Positions 20,294 through 30,909 of a stretch of 64,000 bases of DNA are shown one piece after another. Numbering within the stretch: the stretch's first letter is position 1; every line of letters starts with the position of its first letter. The DNA lies in NCBI GenBank assembly GCA_001767455.1, contig MELC01000068.1, positions 23,809 through 87,808 on the forward strand, read 5' to 3'. The stretch comes from Acidobacteria bacterium RIFCSPLOWO2_12_FULL_66_21. Lineage in GTDB: Bacteria > Acidobacteriota > Vicinamibacteria > Vicinamibacterales > 2-12-FULL-66-21. The notes beneath the pieces were generated by a model that saw nothing but the letters and a program-made list of their open reading frames with translations, did no database searches and was not told the DNA's origin. Position numbers and translations under genes: made by a program.

Positions 20294-20541
20294 CACACGG
20301 AGACGCGGAGGCACGGAGACGCACGGGGGCGACGGGCCGGTCTGGCCGCACTACGCGCGGGATTGTGATCTGAGATCCACAGATACGAGCACGCCAGAGA
20401 TCGTTGCGTGTTTGTATCTGCGGATCTCAGATCACATCAGACGCCGGCCGAAATGGCCATGGGCCGGCGCCAGACCGGCCCATGGTCGTGCGGCACGCCC
20501 GACCGGTCCGTGCGTCTCCGTGATCTCCGTGCCTCCGTGTT
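20294..20541. repeat. MITE-like nested inverted repeat between the BNR gene and nuoN
   Basis: The outer arms carry the word CACGGAG repeatedly. CACACGGAGACGCGGAGGCA begins the left arm (20294 on), and the right arm (20508-20541) is close to its reverse complement. Inside, a 22-base arm at 20364-20385 pairs with 20414-20435 with one mismatch (core GTGATCTGAGATCC). A third perfect stem CCATGGGCCGG/CCGGCCCATGG (20457-20467 with 20475-20485) follows. It fills most of the 380-base gap 20190-20569. I see no reading frame that looks real and no transposase, so it could only move with help from elsewhere. Confidence 0.8.
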
Positions 20542-20569
20542 TTGTTTCGCTCCGCGCGCCCCGCACGCG

Positions 20570-22006
20570 TCAGAAGATCGTCGAGATCGAGTCGAGCGCC
20601 ACGTCGAGCACTCGTGTCGGAAGGACCCCGAGGTAGAAGGTCGCCACCGTGGCGAGGCCCAGACCGGTCATCGCCATGCGGGAGATGCGTGGGCGGACCA
20701 CGTCGGCCCCCTCCGTCATGTACATCATGACCACGATCCGGAGGTAGAAGAAGACGGAGATGACGCTCGTCAGCACGCCGATGATCGCGAGGGCGTAGTG
20801 CCCTTCCTGCACGGCGGCGGTGAAGATGTACCACTTGCCGATGAACCCCGCGGTCGGCGGGATCCCCCCGAGCGACAGCAGGAAGATCGTCATCAATCCC
20901 GCGAGCCCGGGACGCGTCCGCCACAACCCCGAGAAGTCGCGCAGCTCGTCGTGCTGGTGCTTCGCGGTGCCGAGCAGCGCGACGATGCCGAGCGCGCCGA
21001 TGTTGGTCACGGCGTACGAGAGCAGGTAGAAGAGGATGGCCGCCTTGCCCGCGCTGTTGGCCGAGACGATGCCGAGCAGCATGTAGCCGGCGTGCGCGAT
21101 GCTCGAATACGCGAGCATCCGCTTGATGTTGCTCTGCACGACGCCGACGACGGTCCCGAGAATCATCGTCGCGGCGGCCACCACGGCGAGAATGGGAATC
21201 CAGTGGACCTGGAGCGGCTCGAGCGCCGACAGGAACACGCGCACGAACGCGGCGAAGGCCGCGGCCTTGACGCCCGTCGACATGAACGCCGTGACGATCG
21301 TCGGCGCTCCCTCGTACGCGTCGGGCGTCCACATGTGGAACGGCACGGCCGAGATCTTGAACGCGAAGCCCACCGCGAGCAGCCCGACGGCCAGCAGCGC
21401 GAGCATCGGCGGCGCGCCGGTGGCCTGCGCGGACAGCGCCCGGCCGATGTCCTCGATGCGCGTCGAGCCGTTCGAGACCGCGAAGGCGAACGCAATCCCG
21501 TAGAGGAAGAACGCGCTCGAGAACGCACCGAGCAGGAAGTACTTGAACGCCCCTTCCGAACCCGCCGGGCTCTCGCGGCGAATCCCCGTCAGCACGTACA
21601 CCGCGAGCGAGAGGATCTCGAGCGCGATGAAGATCACGAGCAGGTCGGTCGCCGCGGCCATCATCATCATGCCGCTGATGGCAAAGAGCGTCAGCGCGTA
21701 ATACTCGCCCGCGGGGATGTGCTCGCGCTCCACCACGTCGTTCGAGAACATCATCGTCAGGATGCCGATGACGCAGAGAACGAGGTTGATGAACAGCGCG
21801 AAATTGTCGGATCGGATGACGAAGAAGCTGTGCGCGTCGGTGTTCCACAGGAACAGCGAGGCCACCGCGGCCCCCACCAGCCCGATCAGGCCGAACCCGT
21901 AGATCGGCATGCGCTCGCCCGGCAGGCGGATCGCTTCGGCCAGCATGGCCGCGACCGCCGAGAGCACGACGATGACGATGGGGATGATGGCGGCGTAGTC
22001 AGTCAT
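20570..22006 (-). CDS. nuoN: NADH-quinone oxidoreductase subunit N
   Basis: 478 residues and about 14 membrane segments. This is one of the three antiporter-like proton-pumping subunits in the membrane arm of complex I. Family strings are visible: LVIFIALEILSLAVYVLTG with its membrane Glu, FKISAVPFHMWTPDAYEGAP, and NIKRMLAYSSIAHAGYMLLG. Its ATG overlaps the nuoM stop as ATGA (22003-22006), so the two are probably translationally coupled. A reading frame continues far upstream in the same phase, but it overlaps nuoM and is not real. It is the last gene of the operon, and the MITE-like repeat follows. Confidence 0.97.
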   Translation of the reverse strand: MTDYAAIIPIVIVVLSAVAAMLAEAIRLPGERMPIYGFGLIGLVGAAVASLFLWNTDAHSFFVIRSDNFALFINLVLCVIGILTMMFSNDVVEREHIPAGEYYALTLFAISGMMMMAAATDLLVIFIALEILSLAVYVLTGIRRESPAGSEGAFKYFLLGAFSSAFFLYGIAFAFAVSNGSTRIEDIGRALSAQATGAPPMLALLAVGLLAVGFAFKISAVPFHMWTPDAYEGAPTIVTAFMSTGVKAAAFAAFVRVFLSALEPLQVHWIPILAVVAAATMILGTVVGVVQSNIKRMLAYSSIAHAGYMLLGIVSANSAGKAAILFYLLSYAVTNIGALGIVALLGTAKHQHDELRDFSGLWRTRPGLAGLMTIFLLSLGGIPPTAGFIGKWYIFTAAVQEGHYALAIIGVLTSVISVFFYLRIVVMMYMTEGADVVRPRISRMAMTGLGLATVATFYLGVLPTRVLDVALDSISTIF

Positions 22007-23670
22007 ATTTTCTTGTCGCTTGCCGCAGCCCGTCGCTCGCAGCTCGTGGCTCGTGGCTCGCTGGTCGCAGCTCGTGGCTCGTGGCTCGTGGCTCGTGGCT
22101 CGTCGCTCGTCGCTCGTGGTTCGCGGCTCGCTGGTCGTCCCCGAGCCCCGAGCCCCGGCTGCGAAGCGCGTGCGGTCGCCGGCATGCGCCCCTCGATGCG
22201 GGCGATCGTGCGGACGATCGAGGGCTCCATCGGGCGCAGGAAGAGCGCGGGCGCGACCCCCATGAAGATGGCGACGGCGGCCGACGGGATCATCATCCCC
22301 CACTCGCGCGCGTTCAGGTCCGGCAGTCCCCGGTTCTTCTCGTTCGTGACGCGCCCGTAGTTCACACGCTGGAACATCCACAGCATGTAGACGGCCGACA
22401 GGATCACGCCGGTCGCCGCACACGCGGTCAGCCGCGGGTCCCACCGGAACGCGCCGATCAGGATCAGGAACTCGCCGACGAACCCGTTCGTGCCCGGGAG
22501 CGCGATCGACGAGAGCGTGATGAGCAGGAACGCGGCCACCAGGCGCGGCATCACCGCCTTGAGGCCGCCGAACTCGGAGATGAGCCGCGTGTGCCGGCGG
22601 TCCGAGAGCATGCCGACGATCATGAACAGCGCGCCGGTGCTGACCCCGTGGTTCACCATCTGGTACACCGCGCCCTGGACCCCCTGGACGTTCACCGCGC
22701 ACAGTCCCAGGACGACGAAGCCGAGATGGCTGACGCTCGAGTAGGCCACGAGCTTCTTCAGATCCGGCTGCACCATCGCGACGAGCGCGCCGTAGATGAT
22801 CCCGATGACGGCGAGGAGCGCGATCCACGGCGCGAACACGTGCGCCGCGTCCGGGAACAGCGGGAACGCGAACCGCAGCAGGCCGTAGGTGCCCATCTTC
22901 AGCATCACGCCCGCGAGGATCACCGAGCCGGCCGTCGGCGCCTCGACGTGCGCGTCGGGCAGCCACGTGTGGAACGGGAAGAGCGGCACCTTGATCAGGA
23001 ACGCGAGCGCGAAGGCGAGGAAGAACCACTTCTGCATCGCCCACGGCAGCGTGACGGTGTGGAGCTCCCGGAGATCGAAGCTCGGCGCGCCGTTGGCGGC
23101 CGAGTACGCCCACGCCAGGCCGATGATGGCGATGAGCATGAGGACGCTGCCCGCCATCGTGTAGAGGATGAACTTCACCGCCGCGTAGATGCGGCGCTCG
23201 TAGCCCCAGATCCCGATGAGGAAGTACATCGGAATCAGCACGGCGTCCCAGAACAGATAGAAGAGGAACAGATCGATGGCGACGAACACGCCGAGCAGCG
23301 CCGTCTCGAGCGCGAGCAGGAAGAAGCAGAAGACCTTCACGCTCTTGTGGACCGCCGCCCACGACGACAGCAGCGCCAGCGGCGTCAGGAAACCGGTGAG
23401 CACGACGAGGAAGAGGCTGATCCCGTCGACGCCGAGGAGATACTGGATGCCGAAGGCCGGGAGCCACGCGCGCTGCTCCACGAACTGGTAGTCCGCCGAC
23501 GCCGGATCGAAGCGCCACCACAGGTAGAGCGTGGCGGCAAAAGTGACGAGCGACACGGCCAGCGACAGCCCCCGCACGAGCGGCTCGCGATCGTGACGGT
23601 CGCCGCGCCCGCCCGCGGCGAGGACGAGCAGCGCCCCCGCCAGCGGCAGGAACACGATTACTGACAGCAT
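22003..23670 (-). CDS. nuoM: NADH-quinone oxidoreductase subunit M with repeat-encoded C-terminal tail
   Basis: 555 residues, a proton-pumping antiporter-like subunit of complex I. The core ends near residue 500 (FLRPMEPSIVRTIARIEG). Beyond it lies a low-complexity tail with words such as REPRATSDEPRATSHEPRA, encoded by heptanucleotide repeats at 22017-22163 and absent from ordinary NuoM. Membrane motifs are normal (FKISAVPF-like strings are replaced by the NuoM form LIKVPLFPFHTWLPDAHVEA). The usual membrane Glu before the PMYF string is Asp here (FWDAVLIPMYF, Asp142). The gene overlaps nuoN by four bases and lies 13 bases after nuoL. Confidence 0.96.
   Translation of the reverse strand: MLSVIVFLPLAGALLVLAAGGRGDRHDREPLVRGLSLAVSLVTFAATLYLWWRFDPASADYQFVEQRAWLPAFGIQYLLGVDGISLFLVVLTGFLTPLALLSSWAAVHKSVKVFCFFLLALETALLGVFVAIDLFLFYLFWDAVLIPMYFLIGIWGYERRIYAAVKFILYTMAGSVLMLIAIIGLAWAYSAANGAPSFDLRELHTVTLPWAMQKWFFLAFALAFLIKVPLFPFHTWLPDAHVEAPTAGSVILAGVMLKMGTYGLLRFAFPLFPDAAHVFAPWIALLAVIGIIYGALVAMVQPDLKKLVAYSSVSHLGFVVLGLCAVNVQGVQGAVYQMVNHGVSTGALFMIVGMLSDRRHTRLISEFGGLKAVMPRLVAAFLLITLSSIALPGTNGFVGEFLILIGAFRWDPRLTACAATGVILSAVYMLWMFQRVNYGRVTNEKNRGLPDLNAREWGMMIPSAAVAIFMGVAPALFLRPMEPSIVRTIARIEGRMPATARASQPGLGARGRPASREPRATSDEPRATSHEPRAATSEPRATSCERRAAASDKKI
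22017..22163. repeat. Heptanucleotide tandem array inside the nuoM 3' end
   Basis: About twenty seven-base units in one register, mostly CGTGGCT, CGTCGCT, CGCAGCT and CGCTGGT on the plus strand. Two GAGCCCC units at the left end of the minus reading have the opposite sense. Three units make 21 bases, so the array stays open in the nuoM frame and encodes seven-residue repeats. Confidence 0.9.
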
Positions 23671-23683
23671 ATCGACTCGCGCA

Positions 23684-25786
<2,103 letters not shown>

Positions 25787-25796
25787 CAATGTCTCT

Positions 25797-25824
25797 GTAG
25801 GGGCCGTTCGCGAACGGCCCCTAC
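25797..25824. repeat. 28-bp perfect palindrome between nuoK and nuoL
   Basis: A perfect palindrome reading GTAGGGGCCGTTCG on either strand from each end. On the minus strand its first four bases, GTAG, provide the TAG stop of nuoK (25821-25823). The nuoL start lies 10 bases beyond it. It can form a hairpin in the nuo mRNA. Confidence 0.85.
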
Positions 25825-26123
25825 CATTTGAGCGCCGTGAACGCGTCCGGGTTCAGCGTCTCCCTGTGGCGGAACAGCGAGATGACGAGCGCGAGACCGA
25901 CGGCGGCTTCGGCGGCGGCCACGGTCATGACGAAGAAGGTGATGATCTGGCCGTCGACCGTGCCGAGGTACCGGCCGACGGCGACGAAGGTCAGGTTCAC
26001 CGCGTTCAGCATGATCTCGATCGACAGCAGCACCGTGATCAGGTTGCGCCGCAGGAACACGCCGGCGGTGCCGATGGCGAACAGGACCCCCGACAGCACG
26101 AGGTAGTAGTTCAGCGGAACCAT
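25821..26123 (-). CDS. nuoK: NADH-quinone oxidoreductase subunit K
   Basis: 100 residues and three membrane helices, the usual length. It starts MVPLNYYLVLSGVLFAIG; an upstream in-frame start would overlap nuoJ and add a non-family tail. The two conserved membrane glutamates are present (LLSIEIMLNAVNL; VAAAEAAVGLALV). It begins one base after the nuoJ stop. Its TAG stop lies in the 28-bp palindrome. Confidence 0.97.
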   Translation of the reverse strand: MVPLNYYLVLSGVLFAIGTAGVFLRRNLITVLLSIEIMLNAVNLTFVAVGRYLGTVDGQIITFFVMTVAAAEAAVGLALVISLFRHRETLNPDAFTALKW

Positions 26124-26124
26124 C

Positions 26125-26640
26125 TCAGTGTTCCCTCCGCGCGAGGACGACCGCGCCAATCATCGCGACGAGGATGAGCACCGACGTGGCCTCGAACGCG
26201 AAGGCGTGGCGCGTGAAGAGCGAGGCGCCGATGAGCGCGACCGAACTGACCGAGGCCGCGGCGGGGTCCTGCGGGAACCACCCCAGGCCGATGCGCGAGA
26301 GCGCCCAGACGATCTCGGCGCCCAGCAGCAGCGACAGGATCACGCCGATCCGGATCCCCGTCGGGCCGAGCAGCGCGGACACGGCCGGCGGCGCCGGCTC
26401 CTCGCGCGGCACGTTCAGCAGCATGACCACGAAGAGGAAGAGCACCATGATCGCGCCGGCGTAGATGATGATCTGCGTCACGGCCGTGAACGGCGCGTCG
26501 AGCAGGACGTACAGCCCCGCCAGCGCGCCGAACGACGTGATGAGCAGCATCACGCTGTGCATCGGGTTCTTCTGTCCGACGACAAGCACCGACGCGACGA
26601 CGGCGATGGCGGCAAAAATGTAGAAAGCGATTACGTCCAT
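26125..26640 (-). CDS. nuoJ: NADH-quinone oxidoreductase subunit J
   Basis: 171 residues with five membrane helices, including the TM3 pi-bulge region IIYAGAIMVLFLFVVMLLN. It follows nuoH directly: its ATG shares a base with the nuoH stop (TAATG). In most nuo operons nuoI, the 8Fe ferredoxin subunit, lies between nuoH and nuoJ, and there is no room for it here. The larger frame that reads upstream of the ATG is a shadow of nuoH. Confidence 0.96.
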   Translation of the reverse strand: MDVIAFYIFAAIAVVASVLVVGQKNPMHSVMLLITSFGALAGLYVLLDAPFTAVTQIIIYAGAIMVLFLFVVMLLNVPREEPAPPAVSALLGPTGIRIGVILSLLLGAEIVWALSRIGLGWFPQDPAAASVSSVALIGASLFTRHAFAFEATSVLILVAMIGAVVLARREH

Positions 26641-27677
26641 TACCCAATCCACAAAATCAATGCCGCGGTCGCCAGCAGGTTCAGCACGGCGACCGGCAGC
26701 AGGTACTTCCAGCCGAACTCCATCAGTTGGTCGTAGCGGTAGCGCGGCAGCGTCCACCGCATCCACACGTAAAAGAACAGGATCAGGAACACCTTGACGA
26801 GGAACCAGACCCACGCGAGCCAGTCGGGCAGGAAGGGTCCCAGCCATCCTCCGAGGAAGAGGCTCGTCGCGACCGCCGAGACGGTGACCATGTTCACGTA
26901 TTCCGCCAGGAAGAACATGGCGAAGCTCATCGAGCTGTATTCGGTGTGGTACCCCGCCACCAGCTCCTGTTCCGCCTCGGGAAAGTCGAACGGCGCGCGG
27001 TTGGTCTCGGCCACGCCGGCGGTCATGAAAATGAGGAACCCGATCGGCTGGAGGAAGACATACCAGCGCGGGATGAACCCCCACCACGTGCCCGCCTGGT
27101 TCAGCACGATCTCGCGCAGCGAGAGCGACCCGGCCAGCATGATGACCGCGGCGAGCGCCAGGCCGTAGGACAGCTCGTAGCTGATCATCTGCGCGGACGA
27201 ACGCAGCCCCCCGAGCAGCGAGTACTTGCTGTTCGAGCTCCAGCCGGCGAGCACGATGCCGTAGATGCCCATCGAGGTGATCGCGAAGATCACGAGTACC
27301 GCGACGTTGACGTCGGTCACCTGGAGCGGGATGGGCTGATCGAGCAGGCCCCAGAGCGTCGTGCTGGTGCCGAACGGAATCACCGCAAACGCCGCGAACG
27401 CCGCCGCCGCCGAGATGACCGGCGCGATCGCGAACAGCAGCGCGTCGGCCGCCTTCGGCCGGAGCTCCTCCTTGAAGAGCAGCTTGATGACGTCGGCAAA
27501 CGGCTGCAGGACCCCTTCGAAGCCGACACGGTTCGGCCCGTTCCGATCCTGGATGTACGCGCAGACCTTGCGCTCCATCCAGACCATGAACGCCGCCGAC
27601 AGCACGAGCATGTTGAAGACGACGAGAATCAGCCCGAGGTGGGCGAGAACGGCCGGGGGAGGCAGCCAGGCGGGCAT
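26640..27677 (-). CDS. nuoH: NADH-quinone oxidoreductase subunit H
   Basis: 345 residues; the subunit that forms the quinone tunnel and links the peripheral and membrane arms. It starts MPAWLPPPAVLAHLGLILV. Strong family strings are MVWMERKVCAYIQDRNGPNR, FADVIKLLFKEE, EYSSMSFAMFFLAEYVNM and the quinone-channel segment AETNRAPFDFPEAEQELVAG. The ATG overlaps the nuoF stop (ATGA), and the stop overlaps nuoJ by one base. The tight joins on both sides exclude nuoG upstream and nuoI downstream. Confidence 0.97.
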   Translation of the reverse strand: MPAWLPPPAVLAHLGLILVVFNMLVLSAAFMVWMERKVCAYIQDRNGPNRVGFEGVLQPFADVIKLLFKEELRPKAADALLFAIAPVISAAAAFAAFAVIPFGTSTTLWGLLDQPIPLQVTDVNVAVLVIFAITSMGIYGIVLAGWSSNSKYSLLGGLRSSAQMISYELSYGLALAAVIMLAGSLSLREIVLNQAGTWWGFIPRWYVFLQPIGFLIFMTAGVAETNRAPFDFPEAEQELVAGYHTEYSSMSFAMFFLAEYVNMVTVSAVATSLFLGGWLGPFLPDWLAWVWFLVKVFLILFFYVWMRWTLPRYRYDQLMEFGWKYLLPVAVLNLLATAALILWIG

Positions 27678-28975
27678 CAGTGCGCTCCCGCCGCCACCCG
27701 CCATCCGCGCCAGTCGGACGGCACGGTGCACCGCCCCTCACGCACGTGGTCCTCGAACTCCGACCTGAAGTTCTTGACCGTGGTGAGCGCGGGCGCCGCC
27801 GCGGCATCGCCAAACGGGCACAGCGTCTTGCCGGCGATGTTGCCCGCGACGCTCGCGATCAGATCGATGTCGCGCATCGACCCTTCGCCGTTCTCGAGGC
27901 GCGTGAGGATCTTGTACAGCCAGTCGCCGCCTTCGCGGCACGGTGTGCACTTCCCGCACGATTCGTGCCTGTAGAAGTACATCAGGTTCTTCGCGACCCA
28001 GACCATGCAGGTCGTCTCGTCCATGACGATGATCGCCGCCGATCCCAGCATCGATCCCGCCTTCGCCACGTCGTCGAAGCTCGCCGGAATATCGAGCTGG
28101 TCGGGCAGCAGCATCGGCACCGACGATCCGCCGGGAATGACCGCCTTGAGCCGATGGCCGTCGCGCACGCCTCCCGCATAGTCGAAAATCAGCTCGCGCA
28201 GCGTCGTCTTCATCGTGGCTTCGTAGACGCCGGGCTTCTTGACATGGCCGCTGACGCAGTACAGCTTCGGGCCGAAGTTCTTGTCCGGGCCGAGCGACGT
28301 GTACCACTCGACGCCGTTCAGCACGATGCCCGGGACGTTGCAGAGCGTCTCGACGTTGTTCACGGCCGTCGGGCAGTTGTAGATGCCGGACACGGCCGGG
28401 AACGGCGGCTTGATGCGCGGCTGCGCGCGCTTGCCCTCGAACGACTCGATGAGGGCGGTTTCCTCGCCCGCTTCGTACGCGCCGGCGCCGCGATGGATGA
28501 CGATGTCGCAATCGAAGCCGGTGCCCAGGATGTTCTTGCCGACGTAGCCCTTGTCGTAGGCCTTCGCCAGCTCGGCCTCGAGCACCTTCTGCACGTGATA
28601 GAACTCGCCGCGGATGTAGATGTAGGCGACCTTCGCGCCGATGGCCCAGCACCCGATGAGACACCCCTCGAAGACGAGGTGCGGGTTGCGCTCCATGAGC
28701 ACGTGGTCCTTGAACGTGCCGGGCTCGCTCTCGTCGGCGTTGCAGGCGATGTACTTCGGCAGCGGCGTGTCCTTCAGGACGAACTGCCACTTCAGCCCGG
28801 TGGGAAAACCGGCGCCGCCGCGCCCGCGCAGCCCCGAGGCCTTCACCATCTCGATGACGTCGCCGGGCTTCATGGCGAGCGCCTTCTTCAGCCCCTCGTA
28901 TCCCTGGTGCTGAAGGAAGAAATCCAGGGTGTGGCCGTTGGGCTCTCTAACGTACCGTGTCAGGACTGGATCCAT
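27677..28975 (-). CDS. nuoF: NADH-quinone oxidoreductase subunit F (NADH/FMN-binding)
   Basis: 432 residues from the ATG at 28975 (MDPVLTRYVREPNG); a TTG 27 bases up is a poor alternative that falls in repeat DNA. It binds NADH and FMN (GRGGAGFPTGLKWQFV; ADESEPGTFKDH; GAGAYEAGEETALIES) and one 4Fe-4S cluster (ESCGKCTPCREG plus TLCPFGDAA). In complex I it oxidises NADH with NuoE and passes electrons to NuoG, which is not encoded here. A heptad hairpin fills the gap between nuoE and this gene. Confidence 0.97.
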   Translation of the reverse strand: MDPVLTRYVREPNGHTLDFFLQHQGYEGLKKALAMKPGDVIEMVKASGLRGRGGAGFPTGLKWQFVLKDTPLPKYIACNADESEPGTFKDHVLMERNPHLVFEGCLIGCWAIGAKVAYIYIRGEFYHVQKVLEAELAKAYDKGYVGKNILGTGFDCDIVIHRGAGAYEAGEETALIESFEGKRAQPRIKPPFPAVSGIYNCPTAVNNVETLCNVPGIVLNGVEWYTSLGPDKNFGPKLYCVSGHVKKPGVYEATMKTTLRELIFDYAGGVRDGHRLKAVIPGGSSVPMLLPDQLDIPASFDDVAKAGSMLGSAAIIVMDETTCMVWVAKNLMYFYRHESCGKCTPCREGGDWLYKILTRLENGEGSMRDIDLIASVAGNIAGKTLCPFGDAAAAPALTTVKNFRSEFEDHVREGRCTVPSDWRGWRVAAGAH

Positions 28976-28993
28976 GCTCCTGCTTGTCTCTGT

Positions 28994-29113
28994 CAACGCC
29001 AAACTTCAAACTTCAAACGCCAAAGCCAAGACCAACTTCAAATTTCAAACCTCAAACTTTGGAGTTTGTAATTTGTAGTGGCTTTGGAGTTTGAAGTTTG
29101 AAGTTTGGAGTTG
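28994..29113. repeat. Heptad-type inverted repeat between nuoE and nuoF
   Basis: A 35-base left arm (28994-29028, containing CCAAACTTCAAACTTCAAAC) pairs with the right arm (29079-29113) at 33 of 35 positions. The spaced word CTTCAAA recurs with a seven-base period, and a smaller stem (CAAACT/AGTTTG) lies in the centre. It is AT-rich, unlike the surrounding DNA, and ends exactly where the nuoE stop codon begins. No gene lies in it. Confidence 0.9.
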
Positions 29114-29719
29114 TCATTTCTCAACCTTCAAATGGCACCCGCTCAGCGCGGCTTCGCCCTTGGCTTTGATGTCATCGATCAGTTTCGAACAGCTCTCCGG
29201 CGTCGCGTGTTCGTGCCAGTGCTCGTTGTTGACCATCACGACGGGCGCGCGGTCGCACGCGCCGAGGCACTCGAATTCGAGCAGCGTGAACATCCCCGAC
29301 GGGTCTGTTTCGCCGACCTTGATGCCGAGCTTCTCGGAGAGCGACTCGGTCACCCGCTCGGCGCCGTTCAACGCGCACGACAGCGTGCGGCACACCTGGA
29401 GCACGTACTTGCCGACCTTCTCCTTGAAGAACATCACGTAGTAGGTCGCGACGTCTTCGACTTCGGCGGGCGTCAGGTCCAGGATGCCCGCGACGTGCCG
29501 CATGCCGTTCGCCGTGAGGTACCCCTCCTGCTCCTGCACCAGGTACAGCGCGGCGAGCACCGCGGACCGCTTCCGCTCCGGCGGATACTCCGTCAGGATC
29601 TCGTCCAGCTTCGCGCGGCGCTCCGGCGTGAAGACGAACGGCGCCCCTTCGTCGGCGATCTTGCGCTCCGAGTGGTGGAACCGCCCGGGGTCGTACTCCA
29701 TCAGCGGATGGAAGCTCAT
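29114..29719 (-). CDS. nuoE: NADH-quinone oxidoreductase subunit E (2Fe-2S)
   Basis: 201 residues with a thioredoxin-like 2Fe-2S domain; the four cluster cysteines are in QVCRTLSC and ECLGACDRAP. It carries cluster N1a and works with NuoF. The N-terminal helices (TPERRAKLDEILTEYPPERK, AALYLVQEQEGYLTANGMRH) are typical. Its ATG overlaps the nuoD stop by four bases (ATGA). Confidence 0.96.
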   Translation of the reverse strand: MSFHPLMEYDPGRFHHSERKIADEGAPFVFTPERRAKLDEILTEYPPERKRSAVLAALYLVQEQEGYLTANGMRHVAGILDLTPAEVEDVATYYVMFFKEKVGKYVLQVCRTLSCALNGAERVTESLSEKLGIKVGETDPSGMFTLLEFECLGACDRAPVVMVNNEHWHEHATPESCSKLIDDIKAKGEAALSGCHLKVEK

Positions 29720-30897
29720 CGATCCACGTCTCCCATGACCACGTCGGTCGAGCCGATGACGGCGATGACGTCGGCGATGAGGCCCCCGACGATCGCCCGG
29801 GGCAGCGCCTGGCAGGCATAAAACGACGGCGGTCGCAGCTTGATCCGGTACGGCCGGTTCGTGCCGTCCGAGACAATGCTGAAGCCGTGCTCGCCGCGCG
29901 GCCCCTCGACCGGCACGTAGGACTCCCCCGCCGGCACGGTGAATCCCTGTGAATAGATCAGGAAGTGCTGGATGAGCGCTTCCATCTCCGAGTAGACCTT
30001 GTCCTTCGGCGGCGGGACGATGCGGTAGTCCTGGATGTCGTAGACACCGCGCGGCGTGATGCGGGCGAGCGCCTGGCGCGCGAGCCTCGTGCTCTGGCGC
30101 ATCTCCTCGATGCGCACGAGGTACCGGTCGTACACGTCGCCGATCGTACCGGTCGGAACCATGAAATCGTAGGTCTCGTACCCGAGGTAGGGGAACGCCT
30201 TGCGCACGTCGTACGGCACGCCGGCGGCGCGCGCGATCGGTCCGACGAGCCCGTAGGCGACCGCATCCTCTTTACCGATAATCCCGACGTTGCGGGTGCG
30301 TTTCAGCCAGATCTGGTTCCTGGTCAGCAGCGCCTCGTATTCGTCGAGCTTCGACGGGAACGCGTCGAGGAAGCTCGAGACCGCCTCGTGGAAGCCGGGC
30401 GGCAGGTCCTCGCGCAGCCCGCCGATGCGGATGTAGCTGGGGAACATGCGGAAGCCGGCGATCATCTCGTTGATGTTGAGCAGCTGCTCGCGCTCGCGGA
30501 AGCAGTACATCATCACCGAGACCGCGCCAATCTCGAGGCCGTGCGTGGCGAGCCAGACCAGGTGGGAGTTGAGCCGCTGCAGCTCCGCGAGCAGGACGCG
30601 GATGTTCTGCACGCGCTCCGGCATCTCGACGCCGAGCAGGCGCTCGACCGAGAGGCAGAACGCCAGGCTGTTGGACTGCGCGGCGAGGTAATCCATCCGC
30701 TCGACGAGCGGGATCACCTGCTGCCACTTCTTCTGTTCGGCCGTCTTCTCGATGCCGGTGTGGAGGTAGCCGATCGTGGTGTCGGCGCCGACGACCGATT
30801 CCCCCGCGAGCTGCAGCACGAGCCGCAGCACGCCGTGGGTGCTGGGATGCTGCGGCCCCATGTTGACGGTCATTATCTCGGAGCGAAGCTCGGGCAT
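29716..30897 (-). CDS. nuoD: NADH-quinone oxidoreductase subunit D (49-kDa type)
   Basis: 393 residues, the usual length for an unfused NuoD. It forms the quinone-reduction site with NuoB. The start MPELRSEIMTVNMGPQHPST contains the GPQHPSTHGVLR string with the quinone-site His. Other family strings are YLHTGIEKTAE, MDYLAAQSN and the C-terminal SFYACQALPRAIVGGLIADV with VVMGDVDR. NuoC is separate. A paired-hairpin repeat and gmhA lie between nuoC and this gene. Confidence 0.97.
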   Translation of the reverse strand: MPELRSEIMTVNMGPQHPSTHGVLRLVLQLAGESVVGADTTIGYLHTGIEKTAEQKKWQQVIPLVERMDYLAAQSNSLAFCLSVERLLGVEMPERVQNIRVLLAELQRLNSHLVWLATHGLEIGAVSVMMYCFREREQLLNINEMIAGFRMFPSYIRIGGLREDLPPGFHEAVSSFLDAFPSKLDEYEALLTRNQIWLKRTRNVGIIGKEDAVAYGLVGPIARAAGVPYDVRKAFPYLGYETYDFMVPTGTIGDVYDRYLVRIEEMRQSTRLARQALARITPRGVYDIQDYRIVPPPKDKVYSEMEALIQHFLIYSQGFTVPAGESYVPVEGPRGEHGFSIVSDGTNRPYRIKLRPPSFYACQALPRAIVGGLIADVIAVIGSTDVVMGDVDR

Positions 30898-30909
30898 CTC
30901 ACATTACCT

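Noticed and set aside
22017..22163. Heptad array as a CRISPR or minisatellite outside genes
   Set aside because: The period is seven, there are no spacers, and it lies inside the nuoM coding frame.
20570..23521. A 983-codon minus-strand frame that would fuse NuoN to an upstream region
   Set aside because: The first half overlaps nuoM in another frame and has no family sequence. The real nuoN starts at 22006 with an ATGA overlap.
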